From a virus, in the IMG/VR virus record IMGVR_UViG_3300017748_000047, positions 1-33,212 of that record: a stretch of 33,212 nucleotides of DNA. One strand, written 5' to 3'. Positions 1 to 8,537 of the stretch are shown here, one piece after another. Position numbers and translations under genes: made by a program. Within the stretch, counting starts at the first letter, position 1. Every line of letters begins with the position of its first letter. The notes under the pieces were generated by a model. It had not been told where the DNA came from, ran no database searches, and saw nothing but the letters and a program-made list of their open reading frames with translations.

Positions 1-1
1 A

Positions 2-1147
2 CTTACCTATGAAGTTGCATACTCAAAGAACAGACTCAAAGCGTTTGAATCAGGTGCACGAATAGTTATCACAAACCACGATGCTGTAAAATGGATAGCT
101 AAAAACCCACACGTTCTCAAAGGCTTCAATACATTATGTATCGATGAATTCACTGCATACAAAAACAAAGACTCGCAGCGCAGCAAAGCTGCATTCAAAA
201 TATCACAAATGTTTGACCATCGTATCGCTATGTCAGGCACCCCTAACAGCAACACTATCTTAGATATATGGCATCCAACTCTTATTGTAGATGGTGGAGC
301 ACGCCTTGGACCACGGTTCTGGAGCTTCCGTTCGCAAGTATGCACCTCTAAATTCAATGGCTTTGCAAACGAATGGGTAGACAAAGACGGCGCGGAAGAG
401 ATGGTCGCTGCAATGTTAAGTGACATCAACATACGATACTCTCTTGAAGATTGTCTTGACATGCCAGAACAAACAATCAATACCCTATACACTACGCTGC
501 CAAACAAAGTGCAGGCACAATACAACACATTTGCAGAAGACTCTGTATTGTACACAGGCAAAGTAACAATCAACGCAGTGCACGCCGGGGCAAAAGTTAA
601 AAAGCTGCTTCAGTTATGTACTGGTGCAATGTATAACGAAGATGGTGAGTCTGTAGGTATCCACACAGAACGTTACGACATGGTGATGGACCTAGTAGAA
701 GCACGCTCGCATTCTCTTGTAGCATTCAATTGGAAACACGAGCGTGACCACATGGTAGCTGAAGCAGAGAAACGAAAAATTAAATATGGAATTATTGACG
801 GAGACACACCTGCACACAAACGCAAAGATGTTGTTGACCGGCTGCAAGCTGGCCAGTTGCAAGTTGTCTTTTGTCATCCGCAATCTGCAGGCCACGGTCT
901 AACAATGACCAAAGCAACAAGCATTATATGGGCCTCACCAACGTACAACGCAGAGCATTTCCAACAGTTCAACCGCCGTATATACAGAGCAGGTCAAACA
1001 CAAAAAACAGAGATTATACAAATTGCAGCACGCAACACCTGGGAACCTGGAGTGTATGAAAAACTACACACTAAACTAGGACGCATGGAAGAACTACTAA
1101 CTGTCCTCAACAAACTAACCGATGGAGATAACCATGGAAAAAATTAA
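2..1147 (+). CDS. SNF2-type DNA helicase, C-terminal part (5' end outside window)
   Basis: Partial gene; the frame is open from base 2 and reads through to the stop at 1147. It shows helicase superfamily 2 (SNF2-like) motifs in order: a Walker B/motif II box in CIDEFTAYKN (about bases 137-166), motif III in AMSGTPNSNT (about bases 227-256), then in the second RecA-like domain motif V in AGHGLTMTKAT and motif VI in QFNRRIYRAGQTQKT. The Q-x-x-R-x-x-R-x-G-Q form of motif VI is typical of SNF2 relatives. Such proteins are ATP-driven DNA translocases; in phages they sit in replication or recombination blocks, which fits the nuclease and conserved replication-block genes that follow. Motif I (Walker A) must lie left of the window. 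The end overlaps the next gene by 14 bases. The family is well supported; the exact substrate is not visible. Confidence 0.9.
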   Translation, partial: LTYEVAYSKNRLKAFESGARIVITNHDAVKWIAKNPHVLKGFNTLCIDEFTAYKNKDSQRSKAAFKISQMFDHRIAMSGTPNSNTILDIWHPTLIVDGGARLGPRFWSFRSQVCTSKFNGFANEWVDKDGAEEMVAAMLSDINIRYSLEDCLDMPEQTINTLYTTLPNKVQAQYNTFAEDSVLYTGKVTINAVHAGAKVKKLLQLCTGAMYNEDGESVGIHTERYDMVMDLVEARSHSLVAFNWKHERDHMVAEAEKRKIKYGIIDGDTPAHKRKDVVDRLQAGQLQVVFCHPQSAGHGLTMTKATSIIWASPTYNAEHFQQFNRRIYRAGQTQKTEIIQIAARNTWEPGVYEKLHTKLGRMEELLTVLNKLTDGDNHGKN

Positions 1148-1526
1148 CGTAGACGAAACCTCTAACATCAATGCTTTAATTGATGAACGAGCAACAATAA
1201 AAGCACAAATGGACGGACTCAACAAACGTCTAAAAGAATTTAGGGTAGCCTTAGATCAAGTAGATCTATTGCTCCTTAAAAAACTGGATGATGAAGGCTT
1301 AAACAGAACTGCCAATGGCATAGCCTCAGTATCCATTAACGAAGACACAGTCCCTGATGTGTCAGATTGGGATGCTTTATATGAGCATGTCATAGCAACA
1401 GGAGACTTTAGTCTTATACAACGACGCGTCAGCTCTACAGCCTATCGTGAGCTTCTTAAGATGGGTGAAGCAGTGCCTGGTTTGCAGCCACGTACTGTAC
1501 GACGCATAAACTTTAGATCACTTTAA
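1134..1526 (+). CDS. Conserved phage protein of the replication block, unknown function
   Basis: 130 residues from the ATG at 1134. That start has a GGAG Shine-Dalgarno at 1124-1127 with 6-base spacing; the in-frame ATG at 1122 is poorer because it overlaps the Shine-Dalgarno itself. The N-terminal half (about residues 5-55) is charged and helical, probably coiled coil. The C-terminal half has the pattern TVPDVSDWDALYEHV, then RRVSSTAYRELL, then a basic end, TVRRINFRSL. From memory this arrangement recurs in small podophage and siphophage proteins next to helicase and recombinase genes, where it has no assigned role. It overlaps the helicase end by 14 bases, so it is probably translationally coupled. 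A helicase or recombination accessory role is inferred from position only. Confidence 0.8.
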   Translation: MEKINVDETSNINALIDERATIKAQMDGLNKRLKEFRVALDQVDLLLLKKLDDEGLNRTANGIASVSINEDTVPDVSDWDALYEHVIATGDFSLIQRRVSSTAYRELLKMGEAVPGLQPRTVRRINFRSL

Positions 1527-1549
1527 CAATTGACAAAGGACATTTAACA

Positions 1550-2206
1550 ATGACTAATGAAATCACTTTAGCTTCATCAGAACTACCAGCGCATTTACAA
1601 AACACCGTAGGCGCAGGACGAGGCAACGAAGACATGGCAGCAACTGACTTGTCTATACCCCGGTTGAAACTGTTGCAAAGAACCAACGATGAGACAGATC
1701 CTCATCACCCAAAGTATATTCAAGGTGCCGAAGTAGGTAGCTTTTGTAATACTTTAACTGGTAAATGCTACAAAGAATTGTACGTTGTTAGTATAAAATT
1801 TAAACATCAGTTCCAAGTATGGAGTGATAAAAGAAAGTTTGGTGGCAACTACCCCTCTGCAGCAGCTGCAAAAGAGTACATTGCAAACCAAGACAACCCT
1901 GCAGAATGGTCAATTAGCGAGACGCACACGCATCTTCTATTGATAAAAGATGCAGAAACTGGACAAACAGACACCACCCCAGTTATCATGGACTTTAGTA
2001 ACACTAAACTAAAAGTATCACGAGACTGGAACTCACAGATTGTAATGAAAGGCGGCGATCGATTCGCTGGCTTATGGAAACTAGGAACTGTCAGTATGTC
2101 TAACGACAAAGGTTCTTGGGTCAACATTACAACTGAGTTTATAGGATGGGCGCAGGAAGATGACTACAAGGCAGCAGAAGCTCTTTATGAGCAACACGCT
2201 GATTAA
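1550..2206 (+). CDS. Conserved phage protein, candidate ssDNA-binding or recombination accessory
   Basis: 218 residues; start ATG preceded by AAAGGA (1536-1541). Recognisable conserved stretches are DLSIPRLKLLQ near residue 35, an aromatic middle (FKHQFQVWSDKRKFGG), a THLLLI strand, then KLKVSRDWNSQI and DRFAGLWKLG. I recall this arrangement from many phage proteins encoded between helicase and nuclease or polymerase genes. They are of uncertain function and are sometimes suggested to be single-strand DNA binding. No catalytic motif is visible. The acidic C-terminal end (about the last 20 residues) resembles the acidic tails of phage SSBs, but this is weak evidence. The gene stands between the helicase accessory gene and the nuclease with small gaps, so it is almost certainly in the same operon. 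Confidence 0.75.
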   Translation: MTNEITLASSELPAHLQNTVGAGRGNEDMAATDLSIPRLKLLQRTNDETDPHHPKYIQGAEVGSFCNTLTGKCYKELYVVSIKFKHQFQVWSDKRKFGGNYPSAAAAKEYIANQDNPAEWSISETHTHLLLIKDAETGQTDTTPVIMDFSNTKLKVSRDWNSQIVMKGGDRFAGLWKLGTVSMSNDKGSWVNITTEFIGWAQEDDYKAAEALYEQHAD

Positions 2207-2209
2207 TAC

Positions 2210-2599
2210 GTGAACGAGCACGGATTTATTAAATCTGTGCATTCACACCTTCCTTCTTCTGTTTATAAGTGGAAGATAAGAGACACATACACCGGGGGCA
2301 TACCCGACGTGTTCTACGCAGGACCCCAGTGTATGATGTTTATAGAATATAAGTATGTAAAAAACTTTCCTGTTAGATCAAAAACGAATATCAAATGTAA
2401 CATCTCGGCGCTGCAGCAGCATTGGTTGCAACGCATGCACAGCCAGGGGCACAAAGTTGCTGTTGTACTAGGCGTAGGTCGTGAAGCAGTTATCATGCTT
2501 GACAAACGTTGGTGTAAACCTATAGCTAAAGAAGACTTTTTAAAAAACAGTTTATCAATAAAACAAATAGCTAAATGGATTGAAAACACATGCATATAG
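2210..2599 (+). CDS. VRR-NUC-like PD-(D/E)XK endonuclease
   Basis: 129 residues, GTG start three bases after the previous stop; no in-frame ATG lies before the conserved core and no clear Shine-Dalgarno is seen. The nuclease core is compact: GGIPDVFY (Asp33), then MMFIEYKY with Glu46-x-Lys48, then SALQQHWL with the helix Gln69/Gln70. The D...ExK...Q order is that of the VRR-NUC branch of PD-(D/E)XK nucleases, which includes stand-alone phage members. VRR-NUC proteins are metal-dependent structure-specific DNA nucleases; in a phage the likely job is resolving branched replication or recombination intermediates. The last 10 bases overlap the next gene. The family call is from visible catalytic residues; the substrate is inferred. 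Confidence 0.8.
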   Translation: MNEHGFIKSVHSHLPSSVYKWKIRDTYTGGIPDVFYAGPQCMMFIEYKYVKNFPVRSKTNIKCNISALQQHWLQRMHSQGHKVAVVLGVGREAVIMLDKRWCKPIAKEDFLKNSLSIKQIAKWIENTCI

Positions 2600-3270
2600 T
2601 AGATCTATTACCCCTAAGCATAGGGATGTCAAAGTTAAACTTATCTGAAGAAACTAGGACAACTTTCGTTAATTATATTAACGCAGAATTTAATAGTAAT
2701 GATAACGGCGACACTACAGACACTTGGACTGGGGACCTCTACGGGCGTGCTGACTTGCACAATGTCAAAGAATTTAACCCTTTGTTTAATGAATTACCCT
2801 ACAAACTGCACGACTACTGTAAAACCATAGGCGTCAACAGCGAGCTTTTTGACTTTCATTACGTAAGATCATGGGGCACAAGAGCCCAACATAAAAACAA
2901 TACGCCCGTCCATGCGCATACATATGCCCATCTAGCAGCCGTTTACTACCCACTAGTGCCAGAAATAAGTGGTGACTTAATCATAGGAGCTGACGGTAAC
3001 AAGTGCCACAATGAAATAATCCCAGATTTGTTTAGTGATGAAAGTTATAAAGACCTTTTAACAAACAACCAGCGAGTAGAAAGACACGTTAGCATAACTC
3101 CTAGAGACAACGCTTTAGTTATATTCCCTGCGAAAACTGACCATTTAACTACTTTTAATGAGTCTACAGAAATACGGTATTCAATTGCTATTGATATATT
3201 AATGACTTTAAAAAGCACAGATAACAATGAGTACTGCTTACCACCAGTAGATACCTGGAGAAAAGCATGA
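2590..3270 (+). CDS. 2-oxoglutarate/Fe(II)-dependent oxygenase-like protein (first of two)
   Basis: 226 residues. The C-terminal two thirds look like a double-stranded beta-helix dioxygenase of the 2OG-FeII_Oxy_5 type: a histidine pair, PVHAHTYAH (His108, His110), directly before a hydrophobic strand ending in VYYP; an FPAKTDH strand with the distal His185; and EIRYSIAID with Arg196, in the usual place of the arginine that binds the 2-oxoglutarate carboxylate. Such enzymes hydroxylate proteins, nucleobases or small molecules. The ATG at 2590 overlaps the nuclease stop by 10 bases; an ATG at 2626 (residue 13) is an alternative start and would not affect the fold. The end overlaps the second oxygenase by ATGA. 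The substrate is unknown. Confidence 0.75.
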   Translation: MHIVDLLPLSIGMSKLNLSEETRTTFVNYINAEFNSNDNGDTTDTWTGDLYGRADLHNVKEFNPLFNELPYKLHDYCKTIGVNSELFDFHYVRSWGTRAQHKNNTPVHAHTYAHLAAVYYPLVPEISGDLIIGADGNKCHNEIIPDLFSDESYKDLLTNNQRVERHVSITPRDNALVIFPAKTDHLTTFNESTEIRYSIAIDILMTLKSTDNNEYCLPPVDTWRKA

Positions 3271-3818
3271 CGCTGCAAGACGACTACCTCCCATTAGATT
3301 CTTTTTTACTTAAAGAATTGCAAAACTTTGATACTTGGTTAGAGCTGTCTGACTCAGCTACCGTATACAACGAAGGTCTTGAAGGCGGCTACAAATGGTG
3401 GGATGGCAAAACAGAACCAGTTGACATATGGCAAATGATAATTGAAAAAGTATGGGGTCACTTAGACGTAAATACTATAGCAGGGTTTGAATATTGGGCT
3501 AACGTATTAAGTAAAAACAATGAGCTAAGCTGGCACCAAGACAAGGATGAGAAAGAGTATGACATAAGCGGTAAAACTATATGTCCATCAGTAAGCACCG
3601 TTTACTATGGCTATGACCACCAAGTAGAAGGTGGCTTCATAGAAATAGGGTTACCTAATAGTACAGACAAAAAACAAACTGAACGCATACAACCTAAATT
3701 CAATAGAATAGTAACCTTTGATCCTTCTAGGTGGCATAGAGTAATGCCTATAAAAAGCGGCGTGCGATTAGCATTTCAAATAAATATATGGGAAGACCGG
3801 CCTAGTTTCCTTGAGTAG
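3267..3818 (+). CDS. Prolyl-4-hydroxylase-like 2-oxoglutarate/Fe(II) oxygenase (second of two)
   Basis: 183 residues. The start is supported by GGAG at 3257-3260 and an ATGA overlap with the preceding oxygenase. The iron-binding facial triad is plain: His90-x-Asp92 in SWHQDKD and His157 in SRWHRVMP, followed by Arg167 in SGVRLAFQINIW for 2-oxoglutarate binding. GGFIEIG forms the middle strand, and TVYYGYD precedes it. The order and spacing match small phage 2OG-Fe(II) oxygenases of the P4Hc type, common in marine T4-like and podo-like phages. It probably acts together with its neighbour. The last gene of the rightward block, it ends 17 bases inside the 3' end of the leftward block. Confidence 0.85.
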   Translation: MTLQDDYLPLDSFLLKELQNFDTWLELSDSATVYNEGLEGGYKWWDGKTEPVDIWQMIIEKVWGHLDVNTIAGFEYWANVLSKNNELSWHQDKDEKEYDISGKTICPSVSTVYYGYDHQVEGGFIEIGLPNSTDKKQTERIQPKFNRIVTFDPSRWHRVMPIKSGVRLAFQINIWEDRPSFLE

Positions 3819-4446
3819 CAGTGTCAAAAACAAACGCTTTTACTTCTATATCCCATCTAGAATTAGCTTCTGTTTGATCATTTAAAACATCAAGGCCTCC
3901 AGTGCCATCTCTCTCTACCACAAGCCCAATACCATTAGCAGCAAAAAATAATTTTACTTCTTCAGTAGTTACGATAATAGTACCTCCTTCATCATTACCA
4001 TCAGGGTCTGTTGTTGACCCTGGTAATACAACAATATCACCTGGTTCATAAGTATCCCCATCTGCAGCTGTACAAATAGCCCTAAGTTGAACTAAATCAG
4101 GAATCCGCCCAAGGCCATGAGCAAACGTATGAGTAGAAGAACGAAAGGTTTTTTCACGTTGGCTAGTAAACATCCGCATACGACCAGTCCCAACAAAACC
4201 TCGGTTCTGTGCGTTAACAGCGTTTGGTACATACTTAGCATTCTTTTCAGGTGACTCAGCAACTCCAGCATCTACTAACTCACGCACTGTAACGTTGCGG
4301 TCTAAAGCGTTGCCTCTTATACCAACAGACCCTTCTAACAGTTCGTTTAATTGTCGTAAGTATTGCTGCAGATTAGCATCAATAGTAGTCGGTATAGCAG
4401 GCACACCGTTAACCCTGCGCTTAGTATTCTTATCATAATCACTCAT
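3802..4446 (-). CDS. Phage protein at the end of the virion operon, probable tail component
   Basis: 214 residues from the ATG at 4446, chosen because it forms an ATGA overlap with the stop of the nozzle-like gene; a longer reading from 4482 would overlap that gene by 40 bases for no gain. I do not recognise a named family. The N-terminal part is polar and helical (about residues 1-60). The middle has STHTFAHGLGRIPDLVQ, which resembles the 'hGLGxxPxxV' strand motif found in tail fibre and baseplate proteins that present beta-sandwich domains. The C-terminal 90 residues are Gly/Thr/Asp-rich beta. Position immediately after the tail nozzle-like gene suggests a tail-tip or fibre-attachment role. 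This is the last gene of the leftward block. Confidence 0.7.
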   Translation of the reverse strand: MSDYDKNTKRRVNGVPAIPTTIDANLQQYLRQLNELLEGSVGIRGNALDRNVTVRELVDAGVAESPEKNAKYVPNAVNAQNRGFVGTGRMRMFTSQREKTFRSSTHTFAHGLGRIPDLVQLRAICTAADGDTYEPGDIVVLPGSTTDPDGNDEGGTIIVTTEEVKLFFAANGIGLVVERDGTGGLDVLNDQTEANSRWDIEVKAFVFDTATQGN

Positions 4447-7400
4447 ATAGCTTTCATTTCTTGTGTGCTTTGAGCAAGACAAACTTCGTTAACAGGTTTA
4501 TCACCAGTAATTGTTATCTCCCACTCTATACCTAAAACACTAGGAAGCCTCATAATTGATTCGTAAAGAATAAAATCAGCTGTCCCGCTCGGTGTAGTAG
4601 TCTCCTGGTATAATACACCTGCAGCTGTTTTAGCTAAGTTAGCTTTAAATATTTCTACGCCATCTGCTGCAACAGCTATTTCTAACTTAGGTGTGGCAGA
4701 AGCACCACTGTCATAAAGCGGATACTCATCTGCGTGTACAGAAACATAAGACATACTAATCGGATAAGGAGCTACAAACTTTTTACTTTTCCAAACATAT
4801 GGCAACACTGCAGTATTACTGCCGCCAAATTGTTTTATATTAACTCCTTCTACTACGTACAAATTATCGTCACTAGGATCATTGTATAAAGTTAAAGCTG
4901 TTGCGCTTCTAGTTAAATTACTTAAAGCGGACTCAGGAGTAGTAGGATCAAATTGCCAACCGCCATATGATTCACTTGGATCAGTAAAAAAGGCAACATA
5001 TTTACCCTCATGTTTATTAGCTATATAATTTTGCGCTTTATATGTGTTTATCCACTGGTGGTATGAAACTAAACCAGCCGTTATTATATCTGCCCCACTA
5101 GTTGACACAGAACAAAGACCATCTGGCCCTGCATAAAATACAGACTCACCCATGTCTACTACGGAATCAACGTTTATACACGCCTGCGCAAAATCTATTT
5201 GCGTACCAACCATAACACTCCCATCATTGCCGGAGAAAAAGTATGGTTTACCTTCAGTAAGAACAAATATACCGTTACTAACAGCACCTAAAGCTACAAT
5301 TTTATCTTCTACAGTACGTCTATATTCAACAGGCCACGCGTGCGGTAAAAAAGCTTCGCTAAAACAAAGGCGCGTCCCAGAAAACCCGGCAAACATTCCG
5401 TTTGCCATTTCAGTAAGGCCTTGCATTGGCCCATCTGGATATAAAAACTCGTCATCGTTAGGCGGTCCAATCCACGAAGTACTAGGTAATACCTCTCCTA
5501 AGAAAGTAGCATCTTTAGTATCTATATAAGCCGTATTACTAAATGGTATCTCATCTACAAACTGAAACAACGTATCTGCAGAACCTGTATTTGACCTATA
5601 AATTCGCTTAACCGCACCAGAATTTTCAGCAAAATTGTATTCTGAATTAGTCATTAAATTTAATTCTTCAGAGCCAATGTTACTTAAAACTAATGATTGA
5701 CCAAAACCAAATCTAGTAGGTATTGACGGCGCACTAGGTGGGCCTTCTTCTCCAAAAGCAGAAACAAATGTATACACATATGAAACTAATAAAGTAGATA
5801 TAGCTGCATTTGCTGCACTTACATTACTTGCCGTACCTTTTGTTTTTGAACTTATACTAACTTGCTCGCCTTCTGCAACCCCTACACTCATAGGACGCCT
5901 TGGCGTAGGTATGCCTAATCTAAATTTAGATATGTTAGCTCTAGCTCTAGTTGCACCAGGCGATGTAGTTCCTACCAATTGATCTTGGCCTGCCACAGCT
6001 GGGTATGTTTCCCCAGTCCAATATAATCTTTTAAACTTATCAGAAGTAACAGGAGTTTTTGCAACTCTAACTCTATTTTTAAATTCTAAATAAGTTTTAC
6101 CAACTTCTTGATAAGGTTTTTTAACAGTTACAGTTTCGCCAGCGTACCTACTAGCTGCCCACCCAACTCCAAAACTAGGCGTGCGCTCTGTCCAAACCCG
6201 TGCTGATTGATCTAAAGAAGCAAGGCTTAAGCATCTATATTTGTAAAAAGACTCTGTTAAAATTTGTCCATTAATTGACGTAGTAGCGGGTATAGGCTCA
6301 AGTATGTAGTACTCATCGTACTGAGCAAAGTTGCCGTCTAGTCTAGCCGCATCAAACTCGCCATAATCATCATCTGTAATTGTAACTAAATCATCAACTG
6401 TAATAGTATTAGCAGTATTAGAGACAATAGTCCCTTTTGTGCCGCCTGTTACATTTACTAATGTTTTACCTATTAACAGATCATAATTAGTTGGAAAGTT
6501 TTTAGTGCTATCAGTAAGCGTTGTGCCAGATGTTCCAGAATTAGTTTTACTGCCCGTAACAATACTTTGATTTGTATCTAATACTGTATGTATACCGTTC
6601 AACACATGTACTTTAACAACATCTAATACTTGCCAATATGGGCCGCCATGCTCGTCTGCAAACGGAGTTATTGGAGTAGCCGCAGAAGTTGTAGGCGTAG
6701 CTTCAAAGTTCATCATAGTAGCAACATCACGTATGCCTGTTTGAGAACCATTATTTGTGTTATTACCATTAACTAAGGCTGCACTAATTGCACTACCATT
6801 ACTAGCAATACCAAAACCTTTAAAACAAACAATATCGCCTTGTTCTAAAGTTATTTTAGATGCGCTAGGCGTAGCAGCATCACTAGCAGTTCTGTCGCCA
6901 CTTGTGTTTGCGTCTGATGTAATTGCATCTTCAAACGCTAAAACGCAACCCATGTTACCAATCGCGCCTGCTAACTTACTAACTGGATGGTTAGAATGAA
7001 ATGTAGTCCAATCATAAAGATAATCGTCAGCATACTCATAGTTTAAAGTAGAACCATCAGTACCCAACCTAGTTCGTTCCATAGTTTTAGTAAACACCGT
7101 GCCTGCATGATTAGCAAAATAAGGATCTAAACCAAAGCCAGACCTAGATGTCGCATTACTATCTGTAGAATCTCCCCAAGGATTATGGAATCCGCTAAAG
7201 ATACCTGTAACACCCGGCATATCCCAATAGTCAGTACCGCCTTTAAAATCTGCAGTGTGCAACAGGACATTAGGCTCTACGCCAATCGTATATCTGTCAC
7301 CAGCATCGAAGTTATTAGCTACGCCACTGCTAAACAAATCATTAACTGTTACCGTTTGTGCTGTAGCAGCATTATCTAGTACAACACCTGTAGCTGAATC

Positions 7401-8537
7401 AGTACCATCTAATTTGTAATTAGTTAAAGTAGACCCTATTAAAATATCATCTGAGGTGTTATAAGTTTCAGCGCTATCTGTCAACACAGTTGCTTGGTTA
7501 TCGCTACCAGTATGAGTACCAGCACCTATAAAATGAGTGCGCTCAAAGAATATAAAAGTATTAACACCATCATATTCAAAAAACGAAACTGTGCCTGTCC
7601 TACCAGAACTACTACCAGTTAAAGTAGCTCCGACTGATAAATCAGTTCTTTTATCGCCTGCTACTTTTATATATTCAGCCCACAAAAAAGCTTCTGCACC
7701 TAAATAATTGGTATTAACATATCTAACAGGGGGGTATGCAGCAGCGCCGAACATTGTATTTGGCTTAGATATATAAGTTTTATTTACATCTGTAGCTAAA
7801 GTAGCCGTAGTAGCTGATAAAGCGTTTGAAAAACGGAGATAATGAGTAGTGCCAGGATTAAATAAACTATTAAATAAAGACTGAGTAATCGTTTTAGTCC
7901 AATAAGCACTAACAACACTACTAACTGTAAAAGTTAAGCCAGTTTCGCTTGCGTTATCAAAATCTAAAATCCAAGCACCGCCTGTTTCTTCGCCTGCAAT
8001 TTGACCATCAGTAAAGTTAGAATTAGTGTATATTTTTAAACTAGTACTAGTGCCGAGATGAGCACTAGTAAACGGCGTTGTACGTTGATTAACAGTGCCG
8101 TAATTTTGATCCCTTAAAAACACATGTAAAGAATACGTAGTATTAGTAGTAGAAGTACCATAATTATAAACAGTGCTACTAGTAACATACACTGCATTAA
8201 TATCATCAACTAACGTATTGTTAGAGTTGTAAAAAGACCCTTTCGTATAAAAACCATAAAGGAAATAACCGCCAGCTGCGGACGTAGGGTCTATAATTAG
8301 ATCAGTATTACTAGCGTCAGTAAAAGAATCAATTTTATATTCGTATGGATATATACTTTGTATTGGAATACTTGCAGAAGTAGACGACGTAGTTACAATT
8401 TCATCTGCTGGTTGAGCTACTAATTTACCGGACTCAAAATCGACACTAGTCGCATCTTGAGCAAAGTTATTATTTAACCTTCTTGCAGATATAGCAGGTG
8501 CTACGCCATTAAACTTGTCTACTTTAAAGTACGCCAT
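4443..8537 (-). CDS. Tail nozzle-like structural protein (T7 gp12 / tail tubular protein B type)
   Basis: 1364 residues, much longer than T7 gp12 (about 790). The N-terminus, with KFNGVAPAISARRL, NNFAQDATSVDFESG and KLVAQPAD, has the pattern of podophage tail tubular B proteins, in which early residues name the 'A-x-N-v-d-x-x-x-G-x-L' strand. The C-terminal half (about residues 880-1360) has YVYTFVSAFGEEGPPS, an Ig/FN3-like strand pair, then repeated blade-like strands (MANGMFAGFSGTRLCFSE, IFVLTEGKPYFFSG, GESVFYAGPDGLCSV) typical of the nozzle propeller. The middle (about residues 290-750) contains two or three copies of an inserted beta module, which would account for the extra length. The nozzle forms the distal part of the short tail, through which DNA leaves. 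Start at 8537 lies directly after the stop of the preceding small gene. Confidence 0.75.
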   Translation of the reverse strand: MAYFKVDKFNGVAPAISARRLNNNFAQDATSVDFESGKLVAQPADEIVTTSSTSASIPIQSIYPYEYKIDSFTDASNTDLIIDPTSAAGGYFLYGFYTKGSFYNSNNTLVDDINAVYVTSSTVYNYGTSTTNTTYSLHVFLRDQNYGTVNQRTTPFTSAHLGTSTSLKIYTNSNFTDGQIAGEETGGAWILDFDNASETGLTFTVSSVVSAYWTKTITQSLFNSLFNPGTTHYLRFSNALSATTATLATDVNKTYISKPNTMFGAAAYPPVRYVNTNYLGAEAFLWAEYIKVAGDKRTDLSVGATLTGSSSGRTGTVSFFEYDGVNTFIFFERTHFIGAGTHTGSDNQATVLTDSAETYNTSDDILIGSTLTNYKLDGTDSATGVVLDNAATAQTVTVNDLFSSGVANNFDAGDRYTIGVEPNVLLHTADFKGGTDYWDMPGVTGIFSGFHNPWGDSTDSNATSRSGFGLDPYFANHAGTVFTKTMERTRLGTDGSTLNYEYADDYLYDWTTFHSNHPVSKLAGAIGNMGCVLAFEDAITSDANTSGDRTASDAATPSASKITLEQGDIVCFKGFGIASNGSAISAALVNGNNTNNGSQTGIRDVATMMNFEATPTTSAATPITPFADEHGGPYWQVLDVVKVHVLNGIHTVLDTNQSIVTGSKTNSGTSGTTLTDSTKNFPTNYDLLIGKTLVNVTGGTKGTIVSNTANTITVDDLVTITDDDYGEFDAARLDGNFAQYDEYYILEPIPATTSINGQILTESFYKYRCLSLASLDQSARVWTERTPSFGVGWAASRYAGETVTVKKPYQEVGKTYLEFKNRVRVAKTPVTSDKFKRLYWTGETYPAVAGQDQLVGTTSPGATRARANISKFRLGIPTPRRPMSVGVAEGEQVSISSKTKGTASNVSAANAAISTLLVSYVYTFVSAFGEEGPPSAPSIPTRFGFGQSLVLSNIGSEELNLMTNSEYNFAENSGAVKRIYRSNTGSADTLFQFVDEIPFSNTAYIDTKDATFLGEVLPSTSWIGPPNDDEFLYPDGPMQGLTEMANGMFAGFSGTRLCFSEAFLPHAWPVEYRRTVEDKIVALGAVSNGIFVLTEGKPYFFSGNDGSVMVGTQIDFAQACINVDSVVDMGESVFYAGPDGLCSVSTSGADIITAGLVSYHQWINTYKAQNYIANKHEGKYVAFFTDPSESYGGWQFDPTTPESALSNLTRSATALTLYNDPSDDNLYVVEGVNIKQFGGSNTAVLPYVWKSKKFVAPYPISMSYVSVHADEYPLYDSGASATPKLEIAVAADGVEIFKANLAKTAAGVLYQETTTPSGTADFILYESIMRLPSVLGIEWEITITGDKPVNEVCLAQSTQEMKAI

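Noticed and set aside
7-573. Minus-strand frame of 188 codons antisense to the helicase
   Set aside because: It runs against conserved helicase motifs on the plus strand, and its translation has no family resemblance; a shadow frame.
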